A stretch of 64,000 bases of DNA, taken from contig NC_085137.1 of assembly GCF_035046485.1 (NCBI RefSeq), positions 503,088,536-503,152,535 on the forward strand, written 5' to 3'. Each line of letters starts with the position of its first letter. Positions within the stretch are counted from its first letter, which is position 1. This document shows, piece by piece, positions 35,469-45,205 of the stretch. This DNA comes from Aedes albopictus. Its lineage: Eukaryota > Arthropoda > Insecta > Diptera > Culicidae. The position numbers and the translations under genes were made by a program. Below the pieces are notes generated by a model. That model was not told where the DNA came from and made no database searches. It was given only the letters and a program-made list of their open reading frames with translations.

Positions 35469-35545
35469 GCGTTCTGGTGGGATTCGAACCCACGACTCCA
35501 TATTCGCTAGACCGGCGCTTAAACCAACTAAGCAACAGGACAGGT
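35469..35545 (-). repeat. tRNA-Thr-like module (left arm)
   Basis: Minus strand reads TGCTTAGTTGGTTTAAGCGC, then GTCGTGGGTTCGAATCCCAC. D-arm and T-arm are good, with a GTGGG/CCCAC T-stem. Acceptor and anticodon stems pair poorly, so it is tRNA-derived and not a functional gene. It most resembles tRNA-Thr by recall. Confidence 0.65.
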
Positions 35546-35890
35546 AATGATTCTGTGGAATAGAAAGCCAAACTGAACCCGAGCCAACACAATGAACAGT
35601 CCTTTTTTTCACGAACCATCTCTCTTTTGGCATAGATGCCAATCCATACGCATACGGAATTAGACATTAGCAAACAGACTTCTAGGCGGCTAGGTATGCG
35701 GAGTGCAAGAGTAAGTCTCGGCTGCAAATTAAAAAAAAAAAACAATTCGCTCTCACTTGTAGTTATTGGGCACAAACGCTGGTGTGTTGTGGATTGGCAT
35801 CTATGCCGAAAGAGAGATGGTTCGTAAAAAAGGAATGTTCATGGTGAGGGCTCGGGTTCAATTTGGCTTTCTATTCCGCAGAATCATTAC

Positions 35891-35932
35891 CTGTTCTGTG
35901 GCTTAGTTGATTACTGGATTCAAATCCCACAA
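35891..35932 (+). repeat. tRNA-like module, internally deleted (right arm)
   Basis: CTGTGGCTTAGTTGATTACT runs almost directly into GGATTCAAATCCCAC; about 30 nt between the two boxes are lost relative to the left arm. Confidence 0.55.
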
Positions 35933-35999
35933 ATGCATCTCTCAATTTGTCAATTAGCAAAGTTCTGTACCTTCTAAAAACAAGTTTATCTGTATGTTT

Positions 36000-36350
36000 C
36001 TCTCGGAGTTTCACCCGAAACTTGTTTCAGAAGATTCCTCCCGGAGTTTATCCTGGAATATCTGTCAGAGTTTTTTTTTCTAAATTTACCCTAAGATTTT
36101 TTTTCGGAAATCCTTCTGGGATTTCTACAGGAGCTATTGCCGATATTTCTCATTGAATTCTTCCTGTGATTTCTTTCAGAGCCAGGCTGTCCCTCATAAT
36201 TGTACCGGATTCCCTGCTGTGATCCACCTGAAATTATTTTTTTTAGTGATTTTATATGCATTATTCCCAGGACTTCCCGGAAACTTTAACGGAAATTGTT
36301 CCGAGATTTTGGATACTCCTTTAAAGATTTCTAAGGATTTCCTCAATATA
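36000..36350 (+). repeat. 12-bp degenerate tandem repeat, block 8
   Basis: CCTCCCGGAGTTTATCC- and GGGATTTCTACAGG-type units. Openings at 35947-36156 and 36153-36545 are by-products. Confidence 0.5.
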
Positions 36351-36486
36351 CCTCCTGCAGGGTGGCCACCGAACCGGGAAAAACGGGAAAACCGGCAAAA
36401 AGACGAAAATTCGGAACGACCGGGAAAAAGTCGGGAATTTGGAATGATTACCGGGAAAATTGTTGTTAAGAGTAACTTGATGTGCA

Positions 36487-36537
36487 CAATAGATCAGTCA
36501 ACTGGTCGCAGTGACTTAAATACCCGACAAGGAATAA
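36487..36537 (+). mobile_element. 51-bp LINE tail insertion with 14-bp TSD
   Basis: The segment (AATAGATCAG, ACTGGTCGCAGTGAC, GGAATAA) matches the 3' end of the LINE-like element at 27430-27490. It is flanked by perfect 14-bp repeats TAACTTGATGTGCA (36473-36486 and 36538-36551). An extremely 5'-truncated retrotransposition event. Confidence 0.8.
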
Positions 36538-36902
36538 TAACTTGATGTGCATATTTGAATGTTTACACCTCATCGAAAGTCTGCAAAGTCAAAGCCAAAC
36601 CAAAATACTCCTGGTATACTTCTTCGAAATCCCAAGGAATTCGCCAATCACTTGGAATTTACTTAAAACAGAACTTGGTATTCTTCAAGAAGTTTCTTCT
36701 AGAATTCCTCTAGGTTTTTGTACCGCTTTATTATCTCTTGGAATTCGATGAGATTTTTTTCGAGGAAAGAGTTTCTTACATCTGAGATTTTTTTTTTAAA
36801 GTTTATTTTTGGATTACCCCGTGTCTTTTCTTAAATTTATTCTAGTTATTTTTTAATAGATAAGAAAATCATAACCACTAAACTGGGTTTTAATCAAGAC
36901 AA

Positions 36903-37392
36903 CCCGAGCAGAAGAAAATAACAAGAGAATAACATATCAAGGTATTTATCTTCAATACTACCATACCTTGATATGCCCTTCATTAGGTGGTAATAAGAGG
37001 CAAAATAACAAAAACGAATAGCAAAATTTTGTATAAATAACACCTAGAAAATAACAAGTCTTGTTATTTCAATGATGAATGCATACCTAAAATTTAAAGT
37101 GCTGTTTTTGTTATCCCAAAGTTATTGAATAACAAACTAATAACATGTCTTGTTATTAAATGTTTCATTTGTTCGACGACTTTATGATGTAATAGCAAAT
37201 CTTTTTCTTCGGTTATTTTCACTGCTAATCCAACAAATACTACATCAATACCAAACTCTGCTCAAATACTTTCAACTGTTATTGTGATGTTCTCATAAAA
37301 TTTCGTAAAATAACGCAGCAAAAGCAATTTTAGGTATTAGAGCACATGTTGGTCTTCGCATGGTATTTGTAAGGTATGCTTTTCTGCTCGGG
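36903..37392. mobile_element. MITE with CCCGAGCAGAA ends
   Basis: CCCGAGCAGAAGAAAATAAC on the left and GCTTTTCTGCTCGGG on the right are inverted. AATAACA and TGTTATT words recur inside. About 490 bp, no ORF. The CCCGAGCA terminus resembles the CCCGAGCAAAGG ends at 28984 and 53270. Confidence 0.65.
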
Positions 37393-38200
37393 AACCTATT
37401 GCAATTTATTCAAGAGTTCCTTTTAAGATTCATCAAGATTTTCCTTCCGCAATTGTAACAGGAGTTGCTCCAATCTTCATAATTTCCTACGGGAATTCTT
37501 CCCAGATTATTTTTTTGAAATCCCTCCAGAATTTTTTTCCTTTTCTTCCTGGAGCTTCCTCTGGGGTTTCCCTAGAATTTTCTTCTGGAATTCCTCCGAA
37601 AGATTTTTTTTAGAAATCAATCGGGAGTTCTTTCTGGGATTCTTTACAGAGTTTCTTCTGGTATTTCTCCAGGATATCATTCTGTTACTCATCCATCTCC
37701 ACGAGTTCTTTGCACGATTTCTACAGATGTGCCTTCTGAAACATTGATTTTGAAAACTTCCAAGAGGTTTTGCTGAATTTTATCTTTATTTTATATTTGC
37801 TTTTGGAATTTCTCCAGTGTTTCTTACTGCGTTTCCTTCAAGAGTTCTTCTTGGGCACCCTCCAGGAGTTTGTTCAAAGAAACCTCCAGGAGTTGCTCAT
37901 GAAAGTTGCTTTTGGAGCTGCTCCAGGAGTTGCTTTTGGGCATCCTTCAGAAGCTCCCTCTGCAAATCACCCAGGAGTTCCTTCTGGATGATCTCCCAAA
38001 ATTTCTTACAAAACGATAGCTATTTCTGGAAATACTCCAGAATCCTGAAAATCAAACTACTGCGGGAGTTTTGTAATCGAGAACTCTTCCAAGTGTTCCT
38101 TGGGAAACCTTCTAGACATGTGGAAGATTCTTTTGGGAATCCTTCAGGAGTTCCAGGAGAAATCCCTAGATCGAATCCATGATCCCAGACCAATAGTTCT
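37393..38200 (+). repeat. 12-bp degenerate tandem repeat, block 9
   Basis: GGAGTTGCTCCA, GGAGTTGCTTTTGG and GGAATTCCTCCG units phase well in 12-bp steps. The openings 37770-37991 and 37817-38182 are translated repeat (four-residue periods such as GVAP). They lie inside element B. Confidence 0.75.
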
Positions 38201-38499
38201 ACTCCCTAATTGCCAACAGACTGACTGAAATCCTAAATTCCCTAAAGGAACCTCTTCCAGAATAAATCCATTAACCCTCGAGCGATCGCGCTTTTGTGTT
38301 TTATACAACACGTTGAAAAAATCTCGCTTTTTTTGTTCAGTATCAGCGTGGTGCTGGCGGTGGTGGCCAACCGCGCTAGTTATGGACGGTTAAGGAATCT
38401 AGAGGAATCCACAAAAGATATACAAGGTGGAACCGCTGGAATTTCAAAACTGATTATTAGTGGCCACCCTGCTCCTGGGATAACTTACAAAACTCCTTA

Positions 38500-38980
38500 T
38501 GAGAAATTCCCGGAGTAATATTCGAAGAAATCCAAGTGAAATCTTGTGAGATGCTCCGCAAAGACTCATTGAAGAAATTTTGACAGGAACTTCAGAAAAA
38601 AAAACCTTAGAAAAAATGTGACATCTCGGAAAAATGTTCTAAGAGTAATCCCGAGAGGAAATATTCAGGACATCCAAGGAGGAACTCTGAAAAGTTATAG
38701 AATCTTGGGAGCAGCTAGGGATGACATTCCGTGAGAAAATCCAAGAGAAATATCGGAAAAGTATTTGTCTTAAATCCCGGGATGAATTGAAGGAACTTTG
38801 AATAATTTTCGATGGATCTTCAAGAGGAATTCAATGGAGAACTCTGGAAGCACATCATAAAACCTCTGGAAGAAATATCGGGAGGTACTTCAACAGGTAT
38901 CTCGTGAAAAACTTCTGCGGAAATCCAGGAAAGAACTCTGCTAAAAATTGCAGGAAAAACTCTGAAATTTTGAAAGATGT
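38500..38980 (-). repeat. 12-bp degenerate tandem repeat, block 10
   Basis: Reverse orientation again: GAGAGGAAATATTC- and GAAGAAATATCGGG-type purine-rich words on the + strand. Confidence 0.55.
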
Positions 38981-39407
38981 TCACTTAATAATTGCCGTAG
39001 GCGAGCGAAAGCATAATCATTTCCTTCCTCTTCTTCAGATTTATCAACATTCTGATGCAGCATACCTTACTTATTATGGAAAGATCTCTTAAAGGATCAC
39101 TTAGCACTGAGATAAAAATTAAGACACGTTTGTTTTAGGTAAAACATAATTCTGACTCTTAACATTCCAAGTTTTGCAGCCTTACGGACGGCCTGCTGCA
39201 CACCTGATCTAGTTGCCACATACTCTGGCCCAGTTACATGAAAATCTCATCCAAGGTTTTCCATTTGTCCTAAATCGTTTGCTGCAAGCTAAATTTGCCT
39301 CTCCAAGCAAACAGGTCAATGCCACTTTATTCCAACAGCAGCAGCAGTGCACCGACCGACTAACACCGTATGGGTGCACATGTGCCATTTCCCTACACAA
39401 ACCTATA
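38981..39407. other. Unique-looking DNA, no gene recognised
   Basis: Overlapping openings 39209-39457 (-) and 39213-39413 (+) give no recognisable motif. A short CAGCAGCAGCAG tract lies near 39342. Confidence 0.35.
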
Positions 39408-39414
39408 GTATAAA

Positions 39415-39667
39415 CACAGACAAACAGACGTAACACTTCGAACATTTTTCGATTCAAATCATAGTCACGGAAACATATTCGCCCAATGCTAAAAGGCCTA
39501 TGTTTGGCCGACCACTAACTAGGTGGCGGTAGTGAGCAAACGTCAATCTCGAACAAAAACGATGCGAGCGCCACGGTTGGGCAGTTGGCCAACTATCAAA
39601 TTTTGAAAAGGACCGTTAAATCGGTGTACGATGTGAATTATCAGAGTGTTACGTCTGTTTGTCTGTG
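39415..39667. mobile_element. MITE with CACAGACAAACAGACG ends, 7-bp TSD, copy 3
   Basis: 253 bp, same length as copy 2 (12405-12657) with about ten substitutions. Flanked by GTATAAA (39408-39414 and 39668-39674). Ends identical to copies 1 and 2. No ORF. Confidence 0.88.
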
Positions 39668-39674
39668 GTATAAA

Positions 39675-41278
39675 ACTTTCCGTCTTTTCCTTCCGTTTCG
39701 CAGCTATCGTTGTTGTTGTTGCTATACAACATTCCTGCTCTTATGTCACCCTCAGCATCCGACCGACCTAGTAGTACGTCGGGCGAGGAAACAGCAGCAG
39801 GCAGCAAATAATTTCCCCGGGTATTTTAAAATTTGACCTACATTTCCTTCCCTTCTCTGTGCTGTCGTCGTTTCGACGACTATCATCCCGGAGAAATTGT
39901 AGCGCGAGTGTAGCCCGAGCAAGATGTAATAATCGGCGCATTTGTAATTAGAAGTAGGTAAACTACTTCGAATTAGTATTCACGCAAATGAAGAATGAAA
40001 AGAATATCACTTTACTCTGAGATTCCCATGCTTACATAACTGCTCGACCTGAAGTTGTCTACACTACTCTATTTAAAATGCATGACTATGATTTTAACCT
40101 TCCTTTTGCATCACGTTGGCAGCAGCAGCTCACTGATGTAGTGTACGATTTGGGTAAAGAATGGCCCGAATGCCATAGGAGGCTTAAAGGCTATAGCTTA
40201 TAGCAGGATAGAGTTTTATAGCTTGAGCTTGAGCTGCACTTACACAATGAATTAATTGTCACTACCAGACTGATATTCAGTGTGTAAGCACGGTAATATT
40301 ATATTTTTAGGCGAAATCTATATCTGCTACATCTGGAGGCTGAAGTATATAAGGAAAATGAAGATAGTTATGATGCAATCGCTCGCTCACTTTTCTTCGT
40401 AAATAGTTTCAAAATGATTGAATTAGCCTAACTATACCTAACACCGTATGTAACAAAATTCACGAACGGAGCAAATCGAAGGGGAAGTTCGCTGTTCCCA
40501 TAGCCACTCATACATTGATCATTTCAGAAATGTGAAAAATCCGGGTGTTTTTTCACAAATCATCCCCAAAGGTGAGTGATACAAGTAGTCCTTAGCGAAA
40601 TTCAGCGCCTCATGTGAAAATATCTTTTTTGTTTACATTTGATCTTGAAAAACATGGAACATCGAAATTTAGTCCTACTGTTGTTATTTTCCCTCGTTCG
40701 GGAAAAGAACGAACTCCACATGACACGCAGATGATGCACGTTCTTGAGAAACCCTTCGCTCTCGCCAAACTATGAAATGATGAATGGTCGTGACGGTCGT
40801 GCTGCGGCCACTTGTTCTCCCGTAATATGCGGCTTTGCCCTTCTCCCGGTCGTCGCTATAGTCATAAGTGACGGTCAAGTTGTTCTTTCGTACCTAGCAG
40901 CAGTAGTGTGCCAGGCGACTACTACCGGTTGCATTCACCTTGACGTACTTGGATAGATGCACCTACTTATCGTACGCTTCCACCGCACTACCGCCCAGCC
41001 CGTCCGTCTGGATTTGTTTATCTGGGAGAAGAGCTTTTTCTGCCACCTTCAGAATTTTATGAATGGAAGAAAGGGGGTCGATTATATAAAGCCATCTTTT
41101 CCTGGCCCGGTTTCGTGCAGTACTTGCATTGGCTCAAGGAACTTGGGCTGTAAGCGGAGATGGCAGAAGGGAAATCTCATTTTCGGAAAGCCGTTCCAGA
41201 TCCATTGAGCGCTACACCATCAGACTAGTAGAAAAGGTTTTGCAGCGACCGAAATAATAATTAGCATCATAACATCAT
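39675..41278. other. Largest TE-poor stretch; single-copy DNA with a TATA-like box
   Basis: About 1.6 kb with no repeats I recognise, higher GC content and no convincing protein. A TATATAAA box lies at 41083-41090 with a GCAGTA initiator-like word 36 bp downstream. Openings 40684-40878, 40744-40956 and 40957-41208 overlap on both strands. Confidence 0.35.
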
Positions 41279-41290
41279 AACATATGTTGG

Positions 41291-41555
41291 GTCTCCAGTT
41301 AGCCTAATGGTTAAGCCTATGGATCGCCAATCCGGAGACGGTGGGTTTGATTCCCGTTCTAGTCGAAAAAATTTTCTCGACTTCCTGGGCATAGTGTATC
41401 ATTGTACTCGCCTCACATTATACAAATTCATGCAATGGCAGGCAAATGAAGCCCTTCAATCAATAACTGTAGAAGTGCTCAAAGAACACTAAGTTGAAGC
41501 GAGGCAGGCCAAGTCCCAGTGGGGACGTTGAGCCATAAAGAAGAAAGAGAAGAAG
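41291..41555 (+). mobile_element. Feilai-like tRNA SINE, full length, with TSD
   Basis: Starts GTCTCCAGTTAGCCTAATGG (box A), followed by box B GTGGGTTTGATTCCC. It ends GTCCCAGTGGGGACG then an AAGAAAGAGAAGAAG tail. Flanked by perfect repeats AACATATGTTGGGTC (41279-41293 and 41556-41570, up to 15 bp). Head and tail match my recollection of the Aedes Feilai family. The opening 41307-41492 inside it is not a gene. Confidence 0.85.
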
Positions 41556-41570
41556 AACATATGTTGGGTC

Positions 41571-43259
41571 GCGTTCAAATACGAAAGATATAATTTATCA
41601 TTTGTCGTTGCATACGACGAGCGAGGTTTTTTTGGTGGGTTGTACTTCTCACAACGGCACGCGTCCTGATGGGTTAAATAAGGCGTGCGTGTTGGTATTT
41701 TATTGAAAACAATGTTTTACTCAAAAAGCATATTATAATTTACAAAAAAAAAACGCTCATGTAAGCTTATTTTGATGCAATATGATGACATCACTTGCAT
41801 GAACCGCCGAGTTATCAACTATCATGGTTACTATCAGAAGGCCGGCTCCAGAGGCACGTTATCCTCCATTTGGGACATTCACGTTTTCTAATGGCTCTTA
41901 GAACCTCGAAGGCCTAATTTCGGATAACTTTTCTCAATTCCCATTAGAAGAATAGGTATAAATTATGTCTAAAACTAATGTGATTTAAAGGTTATGATAC
42001 ATTTCGTCAGGTTGAATGAATTTAAAGCCAGTGCTTGAATCCGAATGAATATAAAAATATGAACAATTATCAGCGCCAGCGAACGAACACGCGAAGAGAG
42101 CAAAGAAGAACATAACCAGCTGTGACCGCTGTTCCTCATCAGTCGTTTGGCTCGTGAAGTAAACTGACTTGAGATCATTGTTTCTCACTTGCTGCGATTA
42201 GGGACAATATGCAGAAATGACTCATGTGATTTGTTGCTCAAAACTTGTTAAGAACAATCATTTTGCTGCTATGGGAATGTTAGATGTGATTATTATTATC
42301 GTTTTAATTTACGTTTATGGCATTTTCACTGAAATAACAGGATAAAGACCAAGCATATTCATTGCCGTAAAGCAACTTACCGCTGAACCATAGTTTCTCA
42401 CTCTCAGTCATGATTTTTTTATTGCTCCCGCTCCCACTTGCTTCATAAGCATAAGCGCTTTGGGTTGAAACACGCTGGTCAAAAAGGAACAAATTTTGCC
42501 TCGTTCGAAAAAAACGCTTCACTTTTTAAGCACTGTACAACACCATTTGTTTGGCCAGTTTTATTGCCAAATACACTGCTCTTCGAAGCATATCTGTTCT
42601 ATATTGTTTTGCATGCAATGCAAGCCGTGTTTTTCTCAGTCACAGAGCCATTTGTAGTTAATTTGATATTTCTTTTTTTTCATTTCTCTTAACAAATAAA
42701 TATGTCACAATAATATTGTTAAGCATCTTTCTGACATTGATTTGAACAATTATATCTTAGAGAGTTAGAGTAGGGAGACAGTATGCGTAGAAAAACAACA
42801 TAGTACAGATATGCCTATAAGGGCAATATAATTCTATACCAATATTTTACAACATTAATCCGCTTTACATTTTACTGTTTAACCTTAGTAGGGTGTTGGG
42901 GTCAATAACCCAGACTAGTACACTGAACGTACATTATGTCTACTCTAACATCTTAGGAGGGTTAATGTACATATTTTTCTAAAAAAAAAGTATTTTTTAT
43001 CGTTATTCTTCATCATGCAAGCATTGGTCTGAAGTTCACAAAAGCATCGGAATAAATATACATTTCAGGCCATGCTAACATCTTATGAACTAAATGTTTT
43101 TTGATATCCCTTCGAAAAATACTTACAAAATTACAATATTTCAATAGAAAACCAAATTTTCATTTACCCTCGATTTGTTTCAGTGTATGTTCACATTAAG
43201 CTATAGTATATCTAATAATACTATATCACTACGACAATCAAGTTCTATTATTACAATTA
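41571..43259. other. No confident feature
   Basis: AT-rich with scattered openings (41975-42188 on -, 42304-42522 on -, 42438-42692 on +) that lack motifs. I see no clear TIR pair. Confidence 0.35.
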
Positions 43260-43437
43260 CAATTTGTTTTGTAATTCCTCATTGAGTTCCTTGAGGAATT
43301 TCTCTTAGTATTTTCCAAGAATTCTTGAGATTTCTCCAGCAGTTACTTCAGCAATTCCTCCTGAGATTGCTTCTTGAATTCCTGCTGGAAAATCTCCTAG
43401 GACTGCTCTGGAAATTCTTTCTGTGATTCATCCATTC
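43260..43437 (+). repeat. 12-bp degenerate tandem repeat, block 11a
   Basis: GAATTCCTCATTGAG- and GAGATTTCTCCAGC-type units, interrupted by the MITE at 43438-43818. Confidence 0.6.
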
Positions 43438-43818
43438 CTGAGAGAGAGGAGACAGCTGGCTTCGATTGTGTGCTACTTAATGTCAAGGAGGACCTGTCAC
43501 AAACTGTCACCGCAAAGCGAGCTGAAAATCGCACATTGATAGTGTGGAGTGGCCAAATATCCTAAAGATCTTATAAAAAATCCGCTCCGTTGTAATTGAA
43601 AAAGATAAAATATTTATGATCAGTTTTTCTCGACTAGCGCAACGAATCCATTTATTTTCCATTCTCCATGCTCTGTCGCAACAAACTCAATATGCAAATC
43701 ATTTTTGACCAATAATATGTTTTCAAACCATTGTGCGGCGCACAAAGTTGAAAAAAGAAGTCAGAAGAAGATATGCAAACATCGTGGCTGTCAGTGAGCT
43801 GTCTCCTCTCTCTCTCAG
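43438..43818. mobile_element. MITE with CTGAGAGAGAGGAGACAGCT ends, 8-bp TSD
   Basis: The ends CTGAGAGAGAGGAGACAGCT and AGCTGTCTCCTCTCTCTCTC-AG are inverted (a two-base length difference in the AG run). Flanks are the perfect 8-mer ATCCATTC (43430-43437, 43819-43826). 381 bp, splitting a 12-bp repeat block. An 8-bp duplication fits hAT- or P-type elements. Confidence 0.82.
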
Positions 43819-43826
43819 ATCCATTC

Positions 43827-44028
43827 TCCAGCTTTCCGCAGGGATTATCCCAAGGAATTCCCTAGAGATATTTCCAGGAGTCCCTTCAAGGATTCCTTCA
43901 AAGATTTCTGTTGGGATTTCTTTTGAATTGTGGTTTTCTAAAACAATTTCTGCTGAAGTTACTCCAGCAATTCCACTGGAATTCCTGATATGATTTTCTT
44001 AGGATTTTTCCAGGCTTTTTCCAGTAAT
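43827..44028 (+). repeat. 12-bp degenerate tandem repeat, block 11b
   Basis: Continuation after the MITE: GGAATTCCCTAG-, GGATTCCTTCAA- and GAAGTTACTCCAG-type units, up to the composite insertion. Confidence 0.6.
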
Positions 44029-44108
44029 AGACGTAATAACTTGAAGTATTTTTCGGCAAAGTACGTTTAATTGGCAAATTGAGAGATAATTTTTTGAAAA
44101 AATTACCA

Positions 44109-44186
44109 CTTGTTTTGGTGGGATTCGAACCCACGACTCCGTTATCGCTAGTCCGGCGCTTTAACCAACTAAGCTACAGAACAAGT
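44109..44186 (-). repeat. tRNA-Thr-like module 1 of the 44-kb insertion
   Basis: Minus strand: TAGCTTAGTTGGTTAAAGCG then GTCGTGGGTTCGAATCCCAC; T-stem GTGGG/CCCAC pairs. The acceptor (TTGTTCT with AAAACAA) pairs at six of seven positions, but the anticodon stem is poor. Confidence 0.65.
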
Positions 44187-44608
44187 TACAACTCTGCAGA
44201 TTAGAAAGTCAAACTGGATTCGAAGCACCACCACCGGGTCCGTCTTTCACAACTTTTTCTCTCTTTCGGCTCTTAGATGCTAATCTCCCGCACTCTCGCG
44301 GCCTACGAACAACAAGTGTGCGCCTATTGTTTTTAGAATGTTGATATTGAAGCTCGACTGACACATACTTTGTCACCAACCATATGATCGGTGCACACTC
44401 AGTATGCGTTGAGCGCTCAACGCGGACGGACGCACGACCGTCCAACTGCGTTAGAGAGAACGCAACTCATGTATGACAAAGATTTTATTGCCCTTTTCCG
44501 GCTATACCAGTCGGCTATTATGTCTAAAATAGACGTAACAACTTGAAGTATTTTTAGGCAAAGTACGTTTAATTGGCAAATTGAGAGATAAATTTGTAAA
44601 AAAATACC

Positions 44609-44687
44609 ACTTGTTTTGGTGGTATTCGAACCCACGACTCCGTTATCGCTAGTCCGGCGCTTTAAGCAACTAAGCTACAGAACAAGT
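44609..44687 (-). repeat. tRNA-Thr-like module 2 of the 44-kb insertion
   Basis: Near-identical to 44109-44186, with TGCTTAAAGCG and TGGGTTCGAATACCACC, i.e. a T-stem mismatch. It sits in the loop of the inner foldback. Confidence 0.65.
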
Positions 44688-44793
44688 TACAACTCTGCAG
44701 AAAATACTTCAAGTTATTACGTCTATTTCAGACATACTAGCCGACTGGTATAGCCGGAAAAGGGCAATAAAATCTTTGTCATTTTCCAGTAAT

Positions 44794-45205
44794 TAATCCA
44801 GGAATTCTTGCAGGAAATCCTGTAGAGATTTCTGCAGGGATTGCTCTAGAAATTTCTCCAAAGATTCCTAAAGGGATTGATCCAGAGATTCCTTCAAATA
44901 TAAGGTATCCTGGATATTGCTGGGATTTCTTCAGGAATTTCTGCTGAAATACCTCCACGAAGTTGCACTAGAATTCCTCCAGTCATTCCTCTAGAAGTTT
45001 ATCCAAGGGATTTCTTTAGGAATTCCTTTTTAAATTTTATAAGACATTTCTTCGAAAACTTCTCATGATATTTCTCCAGGAAATTCTGCTGGACATCCTC
45101 AAGCAATTGCTGCTAGAGTTCCACAAAAAAATCTTCCTGAGATTTCTCCTAGGATTTTTCCAGAAATTTCTCTAGATGTTCCTCAGGGGATTTCTCCAGA
45201 GACTT
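44794..45205 (+). repeat. 12-bp degenerate tandem repeat, block 12
   Basis: GGAATTCTTGCA-, GGAAATCCTGTAG- and AGATTTCTCCTAG-type units in + orientation. Minus opening 45149-45340 is a by-product. Confidence 0.65.

Larger units (their letters stand above)
35389..35998. mobile_element. Large foldback element with tRNA-Thr-like modules in both arms
   Basis: Arms of about 270 bp are inverted copies: ACACAGAATGTTGCTAATTG / CAATTAGCAAAGTTCTGT at the ends and CATCTCTCTTTTGGCATAGA / TCTATGCCGAAAGAGAGATG near the centre. Each arm carries a tRNA-like sequence (35469-35545 on -, 35891-35932 on +), pointing outward. The centre is an AAAAAAAAAAAA-containing loop near 35730. The minus opening 35359-35775 runs through the arm and has no homology I recognise. 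Confidence 0.7.
36358..38471. mobile_element. CAGGGTGGCCA/CCGGGAAAA element B, 6-bp TSD
   Basis: Begins CAGGGTGGCCACCGAACCGG and ends TAGTGGCCACCCTG. Flanked by CTCCTG (36352-36357 and 38472-38477). CCGGGAAAA words fill 36375-36460. The 2114-bp interior holds a 51-bp LINE tail (36487-36537), a MITE (36903-37392) and 12-bp repeats. Length and end sequences match element C (52521-54639, 2119 bp). No transposase seen. Confidence 0.7.
44029..44781. mobile_element. Composite foldback insertion with two tRNA-Thr-like modules, 12-bp TSD
   Basis: The whole 753 bp is flanked by TTTTCCAGTAAT (44017-44028 and 44782-44793). The first part (44029-44206) carries AGACGTAATAACTTGAAG and a tRNA-like module. 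A unique middle follows, then an inner foldback (44473-44782) whose 82-bp arms differ at only about three positions. The inner foldback encloses a second copy of the AGACGTAA-to-tRNA-like module. Sequence next to the first module (ATTAGAAAGTCAAACTGGA, CTCTCTTTCGGC) matches the 35.4-kb foldback, so they are one family. Confidence 0.75.

Noticed and set aside
35469..35545. Functional tRNA-Thr gene
   Set aside because: T-arm is good but acceptor and anticodon stems do not pair, and the sequence is part of a foldback present in several copies.
35359..35775. 138-codon minus opening
   Set aside because: It crosses the outer end, the tRNA-like module and the arm of a foldback, so it cannot be a conserved protein.
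37817..38182. 121-codon opening with GVAP/SFWS-like periodicity, looking like a repetitive protein
   Set aside because: The four-residue period is the 12-bp repeat read in frame; it lies inside a transposable element.
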